54,978 nt of DNA from Acanthamoeba sp. SK_2022b (GCA_027943245.1 JANDJZ010000155.1:1-54978); one strand, 5' to 3'; shown: positions 33,258-44,712, counted from the stretch's first letter. Notes: generated from the letters alone by a model not told the origin. Translations and numbers: made by a program.

Positions 33258-33343
<86 letters not shown>

Positions 33344-36300
33344 ACACTACATGTGTCAAGGCATGCAAATAGGGGGAGGTCACAGCAAGCGAGCAGGTCG
33401 AGAACGAATACCTCGACGTCAGAGTAGAAGATCACCGTATCCCGCGTTCGATTGACGAGCGCGTAAACCGGCGAGCTGCCGTGACTGGGCAGCGTGAGCG
33501 AGGTGGGGATGGGGATGGTGCTCTCCCACGGAGGCAAATAGATGCGTCCCTGCGCATCGGTCGCCACCAGCAGTTGCTTGGATATCAAGGCGATGGAGGT
33601 GATGGCCGCCTTGTGTCCTGCGACCAAGAAACAACCAAAACAAAACAAGTTTGGTCAGCTTAAGCCACGAGCAGCAAGGTGAATGAGCGAGCGAGAGAGG
33701 ACGGGCCACGAGTACCGGTGACCAAGGTGTGGGTTGGGCGAGTGATGTCCTTGACGCTGTGTATGGTGATGACGCCAATGGAGTTGCCCATCCCGATTAC
33801 GTTGTTGTCGTCCTGTTCCAAAAGCAGCGAGGGGGGGCAATGAGAGCGGCGCTGGTGGTGGCCACTTGAAGGAAAGAGAGGCGCGCGCGTACGAAAAAGC
33901 CACACAGCGCCGTGCGGCCTGGACCAATATCGACCCTGAGCCGCTCGCCGACATGAGAGCGAACGTCGGTGACGCTGAATGTGGTTCCGATCACCGCCAA
34001 GGCGAACGACTCATTCTGATTGATGAGAAAGAGAAGCCACCTTGAACGAGTGCACAGGGCCAAGCAAGTAGTGGCTCATGACGCCCCGAAGAAGTACCGA
34101 GGTGACTGCGAGGTTATGCGCCGCGCCAGGTCCAGCTTTAAGGTTTTCCTTGGCATACGTCAGCCTGGCGCCTGGGTGGACCGAGACGACCCGACTCTGT
34201 GTGAGTGTCGCTCTTCGAAAGCGGCACGCAAGGAATGCGGGAGGTGAGCAGACCTTGTGCGTGAAGCTCCCAGAGTCGGAGCGTGTGGTCTTGGGTGATG
34301 GCGACCATTTCCATGCCCTTCTTCATGAACCGCATCTTGTCTACTCCGCTCCCCATATCCATCAGCAGGGCAGTGTCCTTTGGTGTCCTCACGACGGGCA
34401 CCGGCGGCGGTAGCGATGGCACTGGTGTCGTAGCGGGGACCGCGGGCCTGTCGTTCCTGACGAGATATTGCTCAGCTCAGCACAACTGTTGCGTATATGA
34501 AGCGAAGCGTACTGCGCGCCAAGCTGATCGTTGACGGCACTTGGCACCGGGGCAGGAGCAGGGGCAGGAGCAGGAGCAGTAGGGACAGAGGCAGGAGTAG
34601 GAGTAGGGACAGGGGCAGCAGGGGTAGGGGTAGGGGCAGGAACAGGAACAGGAACAGGAGCAGGGATAGGGGCAGTAGCGGGGGCAGGGGCCGTGGCATC
34701 TGCGGTGCCCAGCGAAGGCAATGGCTGACTAGTGGCAGTAGGCTCGAGACTGGCGCGACGCCTCTTGTGGGAGGCAGCAGGACCGAAGATGGACACCAAA
34801 CCGCGGCTCCGCGAATAGACGCCAAGCAGACCGTTGTCGTGGGTGATGCCGCCAATGGCACCTATCACCATCATCATCATCATCGATGCTCAGCTGATCG
34901 GTCGCGCGAACACTCCCTTGCCACACCACCAAGACCTTGCTTGACCTACCTTTCACCAGGTCTTCGGCAGGCACCAAGGTGGAATGGACAACCGGGCTTG
35001 GGTCGTTGATGTCCCACAGGTGAATGCCCGCTTTGGACGCCACCGCTATGTACGCATCCATGATCGCCTGCGTTCGGCACGACGAAAGCGTGAGACCACC
35101 GAGGTGACAAAGCGAGGTGGTTAGACAAGCGCCTCCGTTTGTCTGCTTGCTTGCTTGCTTGCTGCGCAAGGGAATGGTAGCGGCACCTCGATGCGCGGCA
35201 TGGGGCCGTCCTTTTCCGGTCCTTGGAAGCCCTTGAAGCGCAGCGGCATGGGCTGGGGTTTTTCTTTGTACCACTCCTGGCATGGGCAATTGCATGAGTA
35301 GTGCCATTCCTGGCATTTGTTAGCGCGCCCAACGCTACGCAGCGCTTAGCTCGGTTCTGCGTACCACGATCGAATCCATCAGCGGACTGACGGTGAACAG
35401 GCGCCCCCCGACAACGCGCACGTCCGTGCAGTATTTGCCCTCGGGCAGTGCCTCAAACGACACCGTCACGTCTGTGTGGATCAACGCAACGGTGAGCGAA
35501 GAAGCAGCACGAAAAGGCATCGTGGTGCGTGGAGCGGGAGGCCACCTTTGATGAAGCATTTCAGACCAGCCTTGCCAGTGGCCAGTGTGTAGGGTATTTT
35601 GTCTTGCTTCGCAGTCCAAATGCCATAGACAGGCCCACCATGCCTGGATCGCGGAAAGGGAGGGGGAGCAATGCTAAGTTGCAGGCCTAGCTGTCGCACA
35701 GAGAAAGAAGGAGGGGGAGGTTAGGAGGGTGTACTCGTAGGTCTTTGTCACCATGCCGGTCTGCGTGTTCCACAATAGGGCCGTGCCGTCCTGTGAGCAC
35801 GAGACCAGTGTATTGGGCCGGAAGGAGCAGAACTGCAGCCGGTGGACGAGGTCCTTGTGGCCCGTGAACGTCTTGTCCTTTGTTGGCGTTCCGTTGTCCT
35901 GCAGGTGGTAGATGACAATGTCGCCATTTCGATACCTGCAAGAGCATAGAGCCATCAACACCACAATGCGCATGACCACACTTACAACAAGGATTTGGGG
36001 GGGGGGGCATTACCCCACAGCAAAGGTGGTGGAGTTGGCCCAGGTCAATGTGATAATTGCGTGAGGTGTCTGCGGGTCTTGGATGATAAAGGCCTGGGTT
36101 GCGCGCTGTGGCGACAAAAGGAGGGTTTGCGAGATGAACCAGGCATGATTGAAGTGAGTTGGTTACCTGCTTCGCCCTGACGTTGGGCTTGATCGTCCAG
36201 AGCGCTATCTGCCCTGTTGGGTGAAGTGGCCCCGTTAGTAATAACCTGGCCATGAGATCAGTTAACAACTCATAAACCACAATACCCGAATTGAAGCCAA

Positions 36301-38063
36301 TGAGAATGCTGCGATTCAACAGCGCGTCGGGATGGTCCGGTACTCCGGCCAAGGGTCGGAAAGCGATGGCGGTCACTCGGGCGTCTGCGTGGACGGAGCA
36401 GGGGTGAATATGTGGGCTGCCACGCAGGAACGGAAGGGCTCACTCAGCGCACGCACCCGTCTTTGTATCGATCACGGCCCACTCGTGTAGTAGGTTGGTG
36501 CGCAGCAGGTCATGAAGACCGGTAGGCGGAACCGGAGTTGGTGCGGAGACTGGCGCAGGGGGAACGGACGTTGTTGGCGCTGCCGCCGCCGCCGATGGTG
36601 CGGACGAGGTCGAAGCAGACTCGGGAGCTTCTCGCCTGGCCATCTTCCGTGGCGGCTCCGCCGTTTCCTTGTTCCTGCTGAAGGCGTGAGCAAAGCCGCG
36701 TATTGTGCGAAGTGCATGACACACGAACCCTGCTATTGCTTCTTGCGCTACAGCCGTGGTCGGTGGAACGGAAGGTGCAGATGGTGGCACCGAGGTTGTC
36801 GATGGCGGTGTCTGAGCTGTCGGTGGCGGCACCAAGGGCGCCGCCACTGGGATTGGGGCCGGGGCCGGGACTGGAGCTGGGGCTGGGACTGTGGCGACAG
36901 TCGTAGGTTGCAGCGCTGCAGCAGGCGCGGGCGCGGGCGCGGGCGGATGTAGGGACGGAGAGAGCGGAGAAGTAGGGCGAGTTATGTCAAGCAAGCCATC
37001 GCACTCGTGATCCACCTGGTGTCTGATGAGTAACCTTCTTTCATGGCTAGGCGAAGCGAGCCAGGCGAAGCGAGACAGGGGTGAGGGGTGGCGAGACGCA
37101 CCAGAAGCGAAGTGAGGGCAACCTTTTGCTGCGAGCCCGGGGGCAGTCGTGGCTTGCAGTGCGTGGTGTGCTGCCAGCTCACACTGAGAGAAACGAAAAC
37201 AAGGTTAGCACCGAGGCTCAGACCAGAGAGAGAGGCTTACTGAGGGCCACCTCTGGTTGATGAGTTTTCGGAGTCGGTTGGGCTCGATGGCGGGCTTTTC
37301 TAGGAATGGGGCCAGTTGTGGGTTCATCGAGATGGCGTTCTTGAGCTGTTCGGCTACGCCCTGCCTGTAGGTCTGGTTCAGCGAGTAGTCCTTGAAGAGG
37401 TCGAGAGTCCTGTTGAAACGGCAGAGTGAGCGCCATGCTCAGAGGCCAACGACCCGCACAGCATATGGTAGAATCCGTACAGGGGCTGGCTGTGCAAGAG
37501 AGCATCATTCAACTGGACGTAGACGTCATGATTCTTAAGAGGAGCCAGGTCCTTTCTCAGCAACTCTAAGCAGGCTTGTGTGTCGCCCCTGCACACCGCA
37601 ACACGAGTAAGGCCACTGTGCTGGCGGTAGTGATGCAGATGCTAACAAAATTTGAACGCACGTGAAGAGAGATTGCATAAAGCGCTGCTTCTTGAGGAGA
37701 GACAAGAGCTCGTTCGTCTGCAAGTCGTGATCAGTGAATTCCAGTGGCGTGAACGCACACAAGTGCTTCTCTACTTTCTTCCATCTACCGCGCAGGACGA
37801 GCTTAGTAATATAATCGAGATTGAGGTGTAATCTCGCCTTCCGCATAAGGCTGCAAGTTAATCGTTAGTCCATTGAGCCAGCATAGGTTGGAACGCGAGA
37901 TTGAGAGCGTGTACTGTTCTGCTACAGAGGACAAATTGTCTCCCTCGAGATGCTGGCCGATCAGAAACAGCAATTCTTGCATTCCTTTTGATCGGTGATG
38001 CGTGGTCATTGTTTTTGTTGTTCCATTCGGCGCTGCCGAGGCGGGAGTAGCCGCAGGCTTCAT
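32695..38063 (-). CDS. TOPLESS-like transcriptional corepressor (LisH-CTLH-double WD40)
   Basis: Over twenty minus-strand exons, phase-consistent wherever tested, give about 1,160 aa; plant TOPLESS is about 1,130. LisH: MQELLFLIGQHLEGDNLSSV. CTLH: HLNLDYITKLVLRGRWKKVE and SLLKKQRFMQSL. The linker RLRKLINQSVSWQHTTHCKP, followed by TSLLVDHEC, matches the TOPLESS-specific 'LINQSLNWQHQLC...LFVDHSC' block. Two WD40 propellers follow (GHKDLVHRLQFCSF, VSCSQDGTALLWNTQTG; FMKKGMEMVAITQDHTLRLW; DNNVIGMGNSIGVITIHSV, GHKAAITSIAL). Ala/Pro-rich low-complexity inserts (36990-36480, 34740-34520) are lineage-specific. TOPLESS proteins bind EAR-type repression motifs through the N-terminal tetramer and recruit histone deacetylases. 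The start at 38063 is chosen over 38111 because the longer form adds an atypical Trp-rich leader. Confidence 0.82.
33022..33119. repeat. (CA)n microsatellite in TOPLESS-like intron
   Basis: CA array with CGCA interruptions towards its 3' side, inside a C-terminal intron. Confidence 0.9.
33263..33341. repeat. CGCA plus (CA)n array in TOPLESS-like intron
   Basis: Four GCAC units grade into a pure CA array. It lies in the intron next to the one holding the 33022-33119 array, only about 140 bp away. Confidence 0.9.
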
Positions 38064-38289
38064 CTCCAACTCTTCGTGCAAGCAAAACCACAAACCGCGC
38101 CAAAATTTCACAAGAAAAGTGAGGAAAATAGGGTCCTTTTGCAGGCATGTTTTTTTTTAATGCAAGTATTTTCTTTTCGTTGTTGTCTTTGTCATCCAAG
38201 GTAAGGCCTCACATTTGTTAATTATTAAAGGCGATTAGGCTTGAATGGCTTCTAATGGCGATCAATGGTAACAAGAAGGCGGCTGCATC
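38064..38289. promoter_or_regulatory. Divergent intergenic region between TOPLESS-like and SDR genes
   Basis: 226 bp separate the two opposed start codons, so any promoter elements for both must lie here or within the transcripts. It contains a T-run (38149-38157) and an A/T-rich patch near 38216-38230. No clear TATA box was identified. Confidence 0.4.
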
Positions 38290-39879
38290 ATGTCGGCGTT
38301 CGGTATTGATCTTTCTGCCTACCCGATCCTCCACACCCTTGTGGTGGTTCTCGGCCTGCTGGTGCTCGCCAAGATCGGCTATTTCGTGGCCAGCCTGGTG
38401 TACCGCCGCCTCCTCCGCCCCGCCACTGATCTCAGAAAGTACGGCGCCAAGTCGGGCGGCTGGGCAGGTAATTGCGCATTCCCATTTTATTTAATTTGCA
38501 TTCATTTGCAAGTCATTCGCTCAATTATTTTTTTTTTTTTGTTTCTGATGCTTAAGTCGTCACGGGAGCGTCCGATGGCATTGGCAAGGCCTACTGCATT
38601 GAGCTGGCCAAGCGCGGCTTCAACGTGATGCTCATCTCCCGCACCAAGTCCAAGCTGGACGAGGTTGCCAAGGATCTCGGTTCGCCTCAGTCCCTCCCTC
38701 TACCCGCATGGCCCCACCGCTCGGTCGCCACAGCGTAGTGCCCTCAGGGCAGACGCCTCGCGCCCTACCGCCAAGCTTACCCGTGCTATGCTGTGTGGCA
38801 CACAGAGGCCAAGTACAAGGTCGAGACCGCCGTGGTCGCCGCCGACTTGAGCTCGACCGACCCCAAGATCTACCAGGACATCGCCGCCAGCATCAGCCAG
38901 ATCGGCAAGGTCGGCGTCCTCGGTGCGTGTCCCTCCCCCTCTCTCCCTTCCATGGTCTCGCCGGCAGTGGCGCGCCGCATCGCACTCATCGCTACCGCGT
39001 GGTGTGTCGTTACTAGTCAACAACGTGGGCCTGAGCTACGACTGGCCGACCAAGTACCTGAATCTCCCCAAGGAGACCGAGGAGGCGCTCATCCAGATGA
39101 ACATCAAGACCATGCACGAGCTTACTCGTATCGTCCTGCCTCAGATGGTTCAGAAGTATGCACACACACACCGCACACGCACGCGCGCTAATGTAACCTT
39201 TGGTCGCTGACTTGTGTGTTGCGATGCTCGTGTCCAACCAGCCGCAAGGGCGCGATCATCAACCTGTCGTCGTTCACCGGCTGCATCCCCACTCCCCTCC
39301 TCAGCGTCTACAGCGCCGCCAAGGCCTACGTCAACTACTTCTCCGTCGCCCTCTCGCACGAGTGCGTCAACGCCCCTCCCCTCTCCCGCGCTTCTCCCTC
39401 TCTCAACCGGCGAGCGCTTCTTGCGGCTGTGCGTGTGTGATCGAAGCCTGAACGCGCTAACTGCGTTGCGTCGCCAGGTACAAGAAGGACGGCATCGCCG
39501 TGCAGTCGGTCACCCCCGGCTTCGTGGTGTCCAACATGAGCAAGTTCCGCAAGCCCAACCTGCTCGCCGGCGTCTGCAACCCCGACGTCATCGCCAAGGG
39601 CTCGCTCAACTCCATCGGCCAGGACGTGCACTGCAACCCGTTCTTCATGCACGCCCTCATCGAGTACGTGCTTGCTCCATTGCCTGCGTGTCGTGTGTGC
39701 GCTGCTGACTCGCGTGAGTGCGTGCGTGTGTGCGTGCGGCCAGCTGGGTGGTTAACACTGCGCCCGAGAACTTTATCCTGGAGAAGATCCGTGCCACCAA
39801 CCAGGCCACCGAGACTCGCGCCCTGCGCAGGAAGGGAGCCACCTCGGCCGCCCCCGACGCCTCCAAGAAGCAGAAGTGA
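38290..39879 (+). CDS. Very-long-chain 3-ketoacyl-CoA reductase / HSD17B12-like SDR
   Basis: Seven phase-consistent exons (38290-38467, 38557-38679, 38806-38922, 39017-39155, 39242-39361, 39478-39663, 39744-39879) give 332 aa. A hydrophobic N-terminal helix ([20 protein letters not shown]) anchors the enzyme. Then come the cofactor site [14 protein letters not shown], the NNVG motif, the catalytic Ser block [11 protein letters not shown] and YSAAKAY (Y-x3-K). The NADP-binding arginine context LISRTKSKL and the C-terminal region [14 protein letters not shown] fit the HSD17B12/KAR branch, which reduces 3-ketoacyl-CoA during very-long-chain fatty-acid elongation in the ER. The protein ends in KKQK, a dilysine ER-retrieval signal. 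All catalytic residues are present. 17-beta-hydroxysteroid activity is possible but cannot be inferred. Confidence 0.9.
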
Positions 39880-40034
39880 CTGGAGGAGGAGCAGGAGCAG
39901 GAGAAGGAGGAGGAGGAGCTCTCAGCCGTCCAGCCTCTGCTGCCCTCGTCTTCTGTCGAGCAGGTGTGACAGCTCGTTGTGTCTTTTTGTTGCCAACTTC
40001 ATAAACTTCTCGCGCCTGGCGCAGGCCACACAAG

Positions 40035-41894
40035 ATGGAAGACAAGAAGAAGCTCTTTGCAGAGCTCGAGGACGCCTTTGAAGAGGGCAAACTCATCTTG
40101 GACGAGGAAGAGGAGGTTCGATTCGACAGGTCCAGCAAACTGTTGTAATCTTGGACAAATCTTTATCATCTTCTGCCCCTTCTGCCACTGCAGGAATGGT
40201 GGATCTGCCCGTATCGGCGTGACCATAGATTTCCCTTCCAGAAGATGTTGCCTCACCTGGGCTCCTGCAAGGAGGGCAAGGCCGCCGACAAGGTCTCTCG
40301 TCTGCCCTGCCTCTACCGACTCTGTAATTCGCTCTACTTGCTCACATAAGCGCGTGCAGTCGATGCTAGAGAGGTGCCCTTACGAGTCATCGCACATCGT
40401 CCCGCGAGGCTCCCTCGACGCGCACTTGCAGAAGTGCTGGTGCAAGGTTCGCGTGGCCGTGTGTGAGAGAACCGTGACGGCCTATGCTATGCCGTCTGAC
40501 CTGGCAAGGTGGTCCACCGTGTCTAGGCCAAGATGGATGAGGTAGAGCGGGCCCGTGGCAATCAGGTGCCCACGCCACACGGCGAAGGCTATCCGAACAG
40601 AATCAACGTCATCGGCGCCGGAGTGTACCACACGCAATGTCGTGCCTGCCACGCAGGTATCGCCCCATCCCGCCTCGCCTCGCCTCGAAGGCGGGACATG
40701 CGCTCATGTGCCTCTGTGCACTCGCAGACATCGAGTTCGTGTCACTGCAGTGCGCAGTCTGCTTCACTGTCCACCCGCAGTCGCTTACCGCTCGAACGCG
40801 AGACCTGGGCACGACGAGCCTACCCCAAAGATCGCTGGATACTGAAGACTCATCCACCGTGTCACTCCCCTTGTGATGTGTGTGATGTGTGCACAGATAG
40901 AAAGCTGGGAACCAGCAAAGAGATCACCGCCGTCCTAGTGGCCAAGGCAGAACCGGCACAAGCGGAGCCGTCCAAGGCGGACGATCGCATGACACGCCGC
41001 AGCAGCGTGCCTAGCGATCCCAAGCGCCGGCGAATAAGGTGTCCGCGCCTCCTTGCCTGGAGCTTCGTCGAGGCTCGTTGACCCGCCTCTTACCGCGTTT
41101 ACCCACTCCCCCTCTCAAGCGACGACGACCTGCGCCGGCAAGGCGGCAGCGAGACGTGGAGCAGCTCGTGGGCGCGCTCCGAAGGGCAATGCGACGCGCA
41201 TGAGCACGGTCACCCCCGAAGCGACGACGCTCGCTCGAGCATGGAGGTGTCGCACGACGCTGCCCCACCGTTGCGACAAAATGTCAGTCAGGGATGGGGC
41301 AGCTCGTGGGGCGACTCGGCGCGGCAGGGCAGCGGCGAGGGGTGGGGCGGACAGGGATGGGGAGGCGGGGGATGGGGGGACTCGACGCGGCAAGGCGACG
41401 ACCGGCGGAGCAGCCGCGAGGGGTGGGGCGGCCAGGGATGGGGAGACTCGACGCGACAAGGCGACGACCGGCGGAGCAGCGCCAGCAGGGAAGATCACGA
41501 ACGCAGACCCCGCGACATCCTTCGTTATTGGTCAGCCACGGAGTCGCACGCTGCCTCGTGGTCAAGCACGACGAGTGTTTCAATGGGCGGCTCGAAGGGG
41601 CAAGGCGAGGCGCGCGCACACGCGGCCACCGAGTCGTACACCGCCCCGCGGTTACCGGCCTCGCCGGACTCTGCCACAGGCAAGCCAGTACCGCCGGCGG
41701 CTGTATCGCCGCCCTCGGCGGACTCGTCCACCCTCCCGTGGTTCGTTCGGCGGTCGTTGTCGGCCGAAAGCTCACCTCAGCCCGCGGTCCCGTCCAGCGA
41801 CGTCCCCGCTCCTGCTACTGCCCCCGCGCCGGCGCCCAAGCCATCAGCCGCGTCCGCCGTAGACTCTGACGAGAAGCGGTTCTGGTGGGAGTGA
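40035..41894 (+). CDS. CHHC zinc-finger (GTSF1/U11-48K-type) protein with GW/WG-repeat C-terminus
   Basis: Six phase-consistent exons (40035-40115, 40194-40292, 40360-40446, 40527-40656, 40897-41038, 41120-41894) give 437 aa. Two CHHC fingers with exact C-x5-H-x9-H-x3-C spacing lie in exons 2 and 3 (CPYRRDH..H..C and CPYESSH..H..C), arranged in tandem as in GTSF1. A CRACHA segment follows. The last exon codes for a disordered region with at least seven GW/WG pairs (SQGWGSSWGDS, EGWGGQGWGGGGWGDS, EGWGGQGWGDS) built on a tandem DNA repeat, then an Ala/Pro/Ser tail ending in EKRFWWE. CHHC fingers bind RNA. GTSF1 works with PIWI proteins, and GW/WG repeats are the classic Argonaute hook. A role in small-RNA silencing is therefore inferred. 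TRM13 and U11-48K share the finger but not the GW tail. Confidence 0.8.
41338..41482 (+). repeat. Tandem coding repeat (about 63 bp unit) encoding the GW/WG motifs
   Basis: Two near-identical units encode EGWGGQGWG...DSTRQGDDRRSS, the first with an extra GGGW insert. Differences are mostly at third codon positions, showing recent duplication with the protein repeat kept. Confidence 0.8.
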
Positions 41895-42353
41895 ACCGTT
41901 CTCCGCTGTCGCTTTGCTTCATTTGAAGTGATACGAATGAACATACGGAAGTGTATAGCATGTCACAACTGCGACATCCTTGACACGGGAGGCTAAGAAG
42001 GAGATCAGCTTAGCGCGTGGAAGCACCTGTGAACCACTGTCAAAAAGGGCTGCTATTTTCAAACAACAATAGCGACGGTAGCTCTGGCTCACTCTCGGCG
42101 GCCTCCTTCAGGGCTGACATACGCCAGCGAGAGGAAGAAGTACGCCAGGGCGTCATCACTTCGGACCTCGCACCAACGCCGGTACACGAGAAGTCACCTT
42201 GCTGCACCCACATACCTGTTGTTGACACAAGTGAGCAGGGAGACTACATCAAGTAAGCTAGCATACTTCCGGAAGCTATTGGCTCCGGAGGTTGCAGGCC
42301 AGATCGGAGGGGCACTGAAGCGAGTGTGGATATTTTTCTGCCCGCCTTAAAGA
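41895..42353. other. Intergenic stretch with an ATG-less open frame
   Basis: A codon-like open frame without ATG runs 42017-42256 (contains SAASFRADIRQREEEVRQG) and ends next to a GTAAGC donor. A CAG acceptor near 42293 would continue it in phase to a stop at about 42411, overlapping the GRAM gene's first exon in another frame. This may be an alternative 5' region or chance. Nothing else was recognised. Confidence 0.3.
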
Positions 42354-43465
42354 ATGGAGGGACCGCGGAGTGGAGCAGCGCCGTACGGCGACTACGCAGA
42401 GCTGCTGGCTAAATATGAAGTCCTAGTGCGCGACCACGAAGAACTCAAGTCCTGCGCAATGGGTGCGCCCCCCCCCACGTCGTGCGTGTTTATTACTGCC
42501 CCTTAAAATTATTAATTTTTTAATTGTCACGTGCCGTAAGTGTCCAGCTCGCGAGAGTCCCTGGAGCGACAGCTTGCACGGGCCAACAGCCGAATCGCCG
42601 AGCTCATGGCCGAGAACATCGAGGTGCGGGTGCATTGCCAGCCATGCCTTCACACGGTTTGATTGATGTGCAAAACAGTTGGAAGCAGAGAACAAGGAAC
42701 TGCGTATTCGGGTAAGCGACCTCACGGATGCGATCAACGCTGGCCCCTTGCCGTCGCGCCCAGACGATGATGTATGCCGAACGACCACACGACTCGACTT
42801 TCTCTCACATGCGTGACAGGCTCACCCTTTCTTGCAGGGCTTCTATGCGCGTTTCGGCCTCCCCGCTGCCGAGCTGCCCATCTTCAGTGCGGTGCTCCCT
42901 CGGGACCTACCACAACGCAGTTGATCTCACTTGCTATCCTTTCATATCTGCGGTCAACTCCCGCGCAATGCAGAGTATCGATGTGCCAACGACGCCGGGA
43001 AGCGAGGCAAGCTGTTGATCACGACCAACTACTTGTGCTACCACCCCAAGTTCAACAAGGATCAGGACAAACAGGTCGTCCCGCTCAAGAGCATCGTATG
43101 CATGGAGCGGGTGCGCCTCCGTTCCCCCTCCTCCCCCTTCTCCCATTCGAGAGCCACGCATTGATCTATGGTCCGTCAGGTGAAATCGCATTCGTTCACC
43201 GTCGGCGCCGGCCATGCTGTCGAACTGACGCTCAACGACAACTCTGTACGCTTCGTGTGTCAAGCTTGAAACTCAATAGACCTCACCCACACAACCGGAA
43301 GCGCGGCAGGCTAGCTCACATCAGCTCGTCGTGCACGTCGGGTGGCGTGTTGTGTAGAAAAAGTGGTTCCGCGACTTCTACGACGTGGAGGGGGCAATGC
43401 GCGACATCGGCGCGCAGGCACAGAAGGGCGGCCACGTCATCAGGATCATCGCCCGACGCAAGTGA
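42354..43465 (+). CDS. Coiled-coil GRAM-domain protein
   Basis: Seven phase-consistent exons (42354-42462, 42541-42623, 42679-42771, 42838-42886, 42974-43110, 43180-43245, 43358-43465) give 214 aa. Residues 10-90 are heptad-like coiled coil (LLAKYEVLVRDHEEL, RQLARANSRIAELMAENIE, LEAENKELRIRV). The C-terminal half is a GRAM domain: FYARFGLPAAELPIF, YRCAND, GKLLITTNYLCYHPK, VVPLKSIVCMER and WFRDFYDVEGAMRDI. GRAM domains have a PH-like fold and bind phosphoinositides or other anionic lipids. Animal GRAMD and plant GER-type proteins sit at membrane contact sites or endosomes. No transmembrane tail or StART domain is present here, so this is a small peripheral membrane adaptor by inference. Confidence 0.85.
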
Positions 43466-43588
43466 GCGGCAAGCCCCCTTGAGAAGGACACACGAGCAGC
43501 GCAAGCGGAGGGAGGCAGCCGGGGGAGGATTCACGGGCGAGTGGTGATGAATATGTATAAAGGGCGCCCCCCATGCGACTCTAGAGGC

Positions 43589-44560
43589 CTATTTGGGGTT
43601 GAAGATGTCTGCGTCGAAGTCGCCGCCGGCCAGGGAGGCCGCTGCCTCCCTTCGCTTCTTGGAGGTCCTCTTGTTGGACCTCTTGGCCGCCTGCGCCGCG
43701 CTGGTGGTCCCCTCCTCGAGCCCCTCCTCCCAGTCGACGTCGGCCGCCACCGCCTCCTTCTTCTCCTTCTTGCGCCCACCCTCACGCTCCTTCAGCGCTT
43801 CCTTCTCCTTCTTCTTGGCGTCCAGCTCGCGTCGCCGCTGCAGCTGCCCCCTCCTGTGTGCGCGTGCAAGATCAGTCACCCACGCGTGAGTGCGATTGTC
43901 GCCGGACAAGAAAGGCGAAAGCATCGCGAGAGTGCGCGTGAGACCACGGACCTGATCTCCTTCTTCTTCTGCTGCCTCTCCTTCCGCTCCAGCCGCTTCT
44001 TCTCCTTGGCTTCCTTGCGCTGCTTTGCCAGCTCCGCCTGCGACACGCCAGTAGCCGTGGTGTCTTTGGCCCGGCCTTCCTCGTCTTCTGCTTCGTCTTC
44101 TTCTGCTTCGTCGGTCTCCTCGTCTGTGTTATCGTCATCGTCCTCATCCGTCTCCTCATCTTCATCCTCATCAATTTCGTCTTCGTCTTCGTCTTCGCCC
44201 TCATCCTCATCCTCGTCCTCATCCTTGGACCTCCGCTCCTGAATTGAGCAAGTTAATGCAAAAGAGAGCAAATGGCTAGAGTTTCTCAGTAAAGCAAACC
44301 TGCTTGTTGTTGCCTCGGTTGGAGAGAGAGGCTGCAGAAGCAAGGCAGCGTCGCTGAAGAAGGAGCAGGCCTGGCCCAGAGGCTTGGGCTCGCCGGAAAA
44401 TCGGCCATCCAGCGGAGGTGTGGTCAGTTCGCAAGAAGTTACCCCCGCGAAGAGCACACAGGTGCTGCGACGATGAAGCAACTGCCACACTGTAGCGCAG
44501 ATGCGCTGGGCCCTTGCCCACGCTCGCAGCCCGAGCTCCAATCTTGACCCCTCGATGCAT
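43589..44560 (-). CDS. Putative mitochondrial protein with acidic and Lys/Glu-rich low-complexity regions
   Basis: Three phase-consistent exons (44560-44300, 44238-43952, 43853-43589) give 270 aa. The first 87 residues contain many Arg and Ser and almost no acidic residues (RRCLASAASLSNRG near the end), typical of a mitochondrial targeting sequence. Exon 2 begins with about 60 residues of Asp/Glu and then a charged helix (AKQRKEAKEKKRLERKERQ). Exon 3 is Lys-rich and ends in GGDFDADIFNPK. I recognise no family. An alternative is a nucleolar protein, since acidic plus KKE tracts are common there, in which case the first exon would be a non-coding or differently used exon. The stop lies 123 bp from the convergent GRAM gene. 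Confidence 0.6.
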
Positions 44561-44712
44561 ACCTGCCGAATATCAAAATGTTTTTCTTTTCCTTTCTTCA
44601 TTTTCTTGATGATGACCATGACGCAAGGCGGGTGTAGCGAGTCAGGTCAACTGTGCGCTGTACAAGACATTCAACTTCTCTTCCTTCTCGCATAGGCCTC
44701 CACGCCACAGAC

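Noticed and set aside
40733..40860. Extra exon of the CHHC-GW gene containing CAVC
   Set aside because: It cannot be joined downstream in phase, whereas direct splicing 40656 to 40897 keeps the frame.
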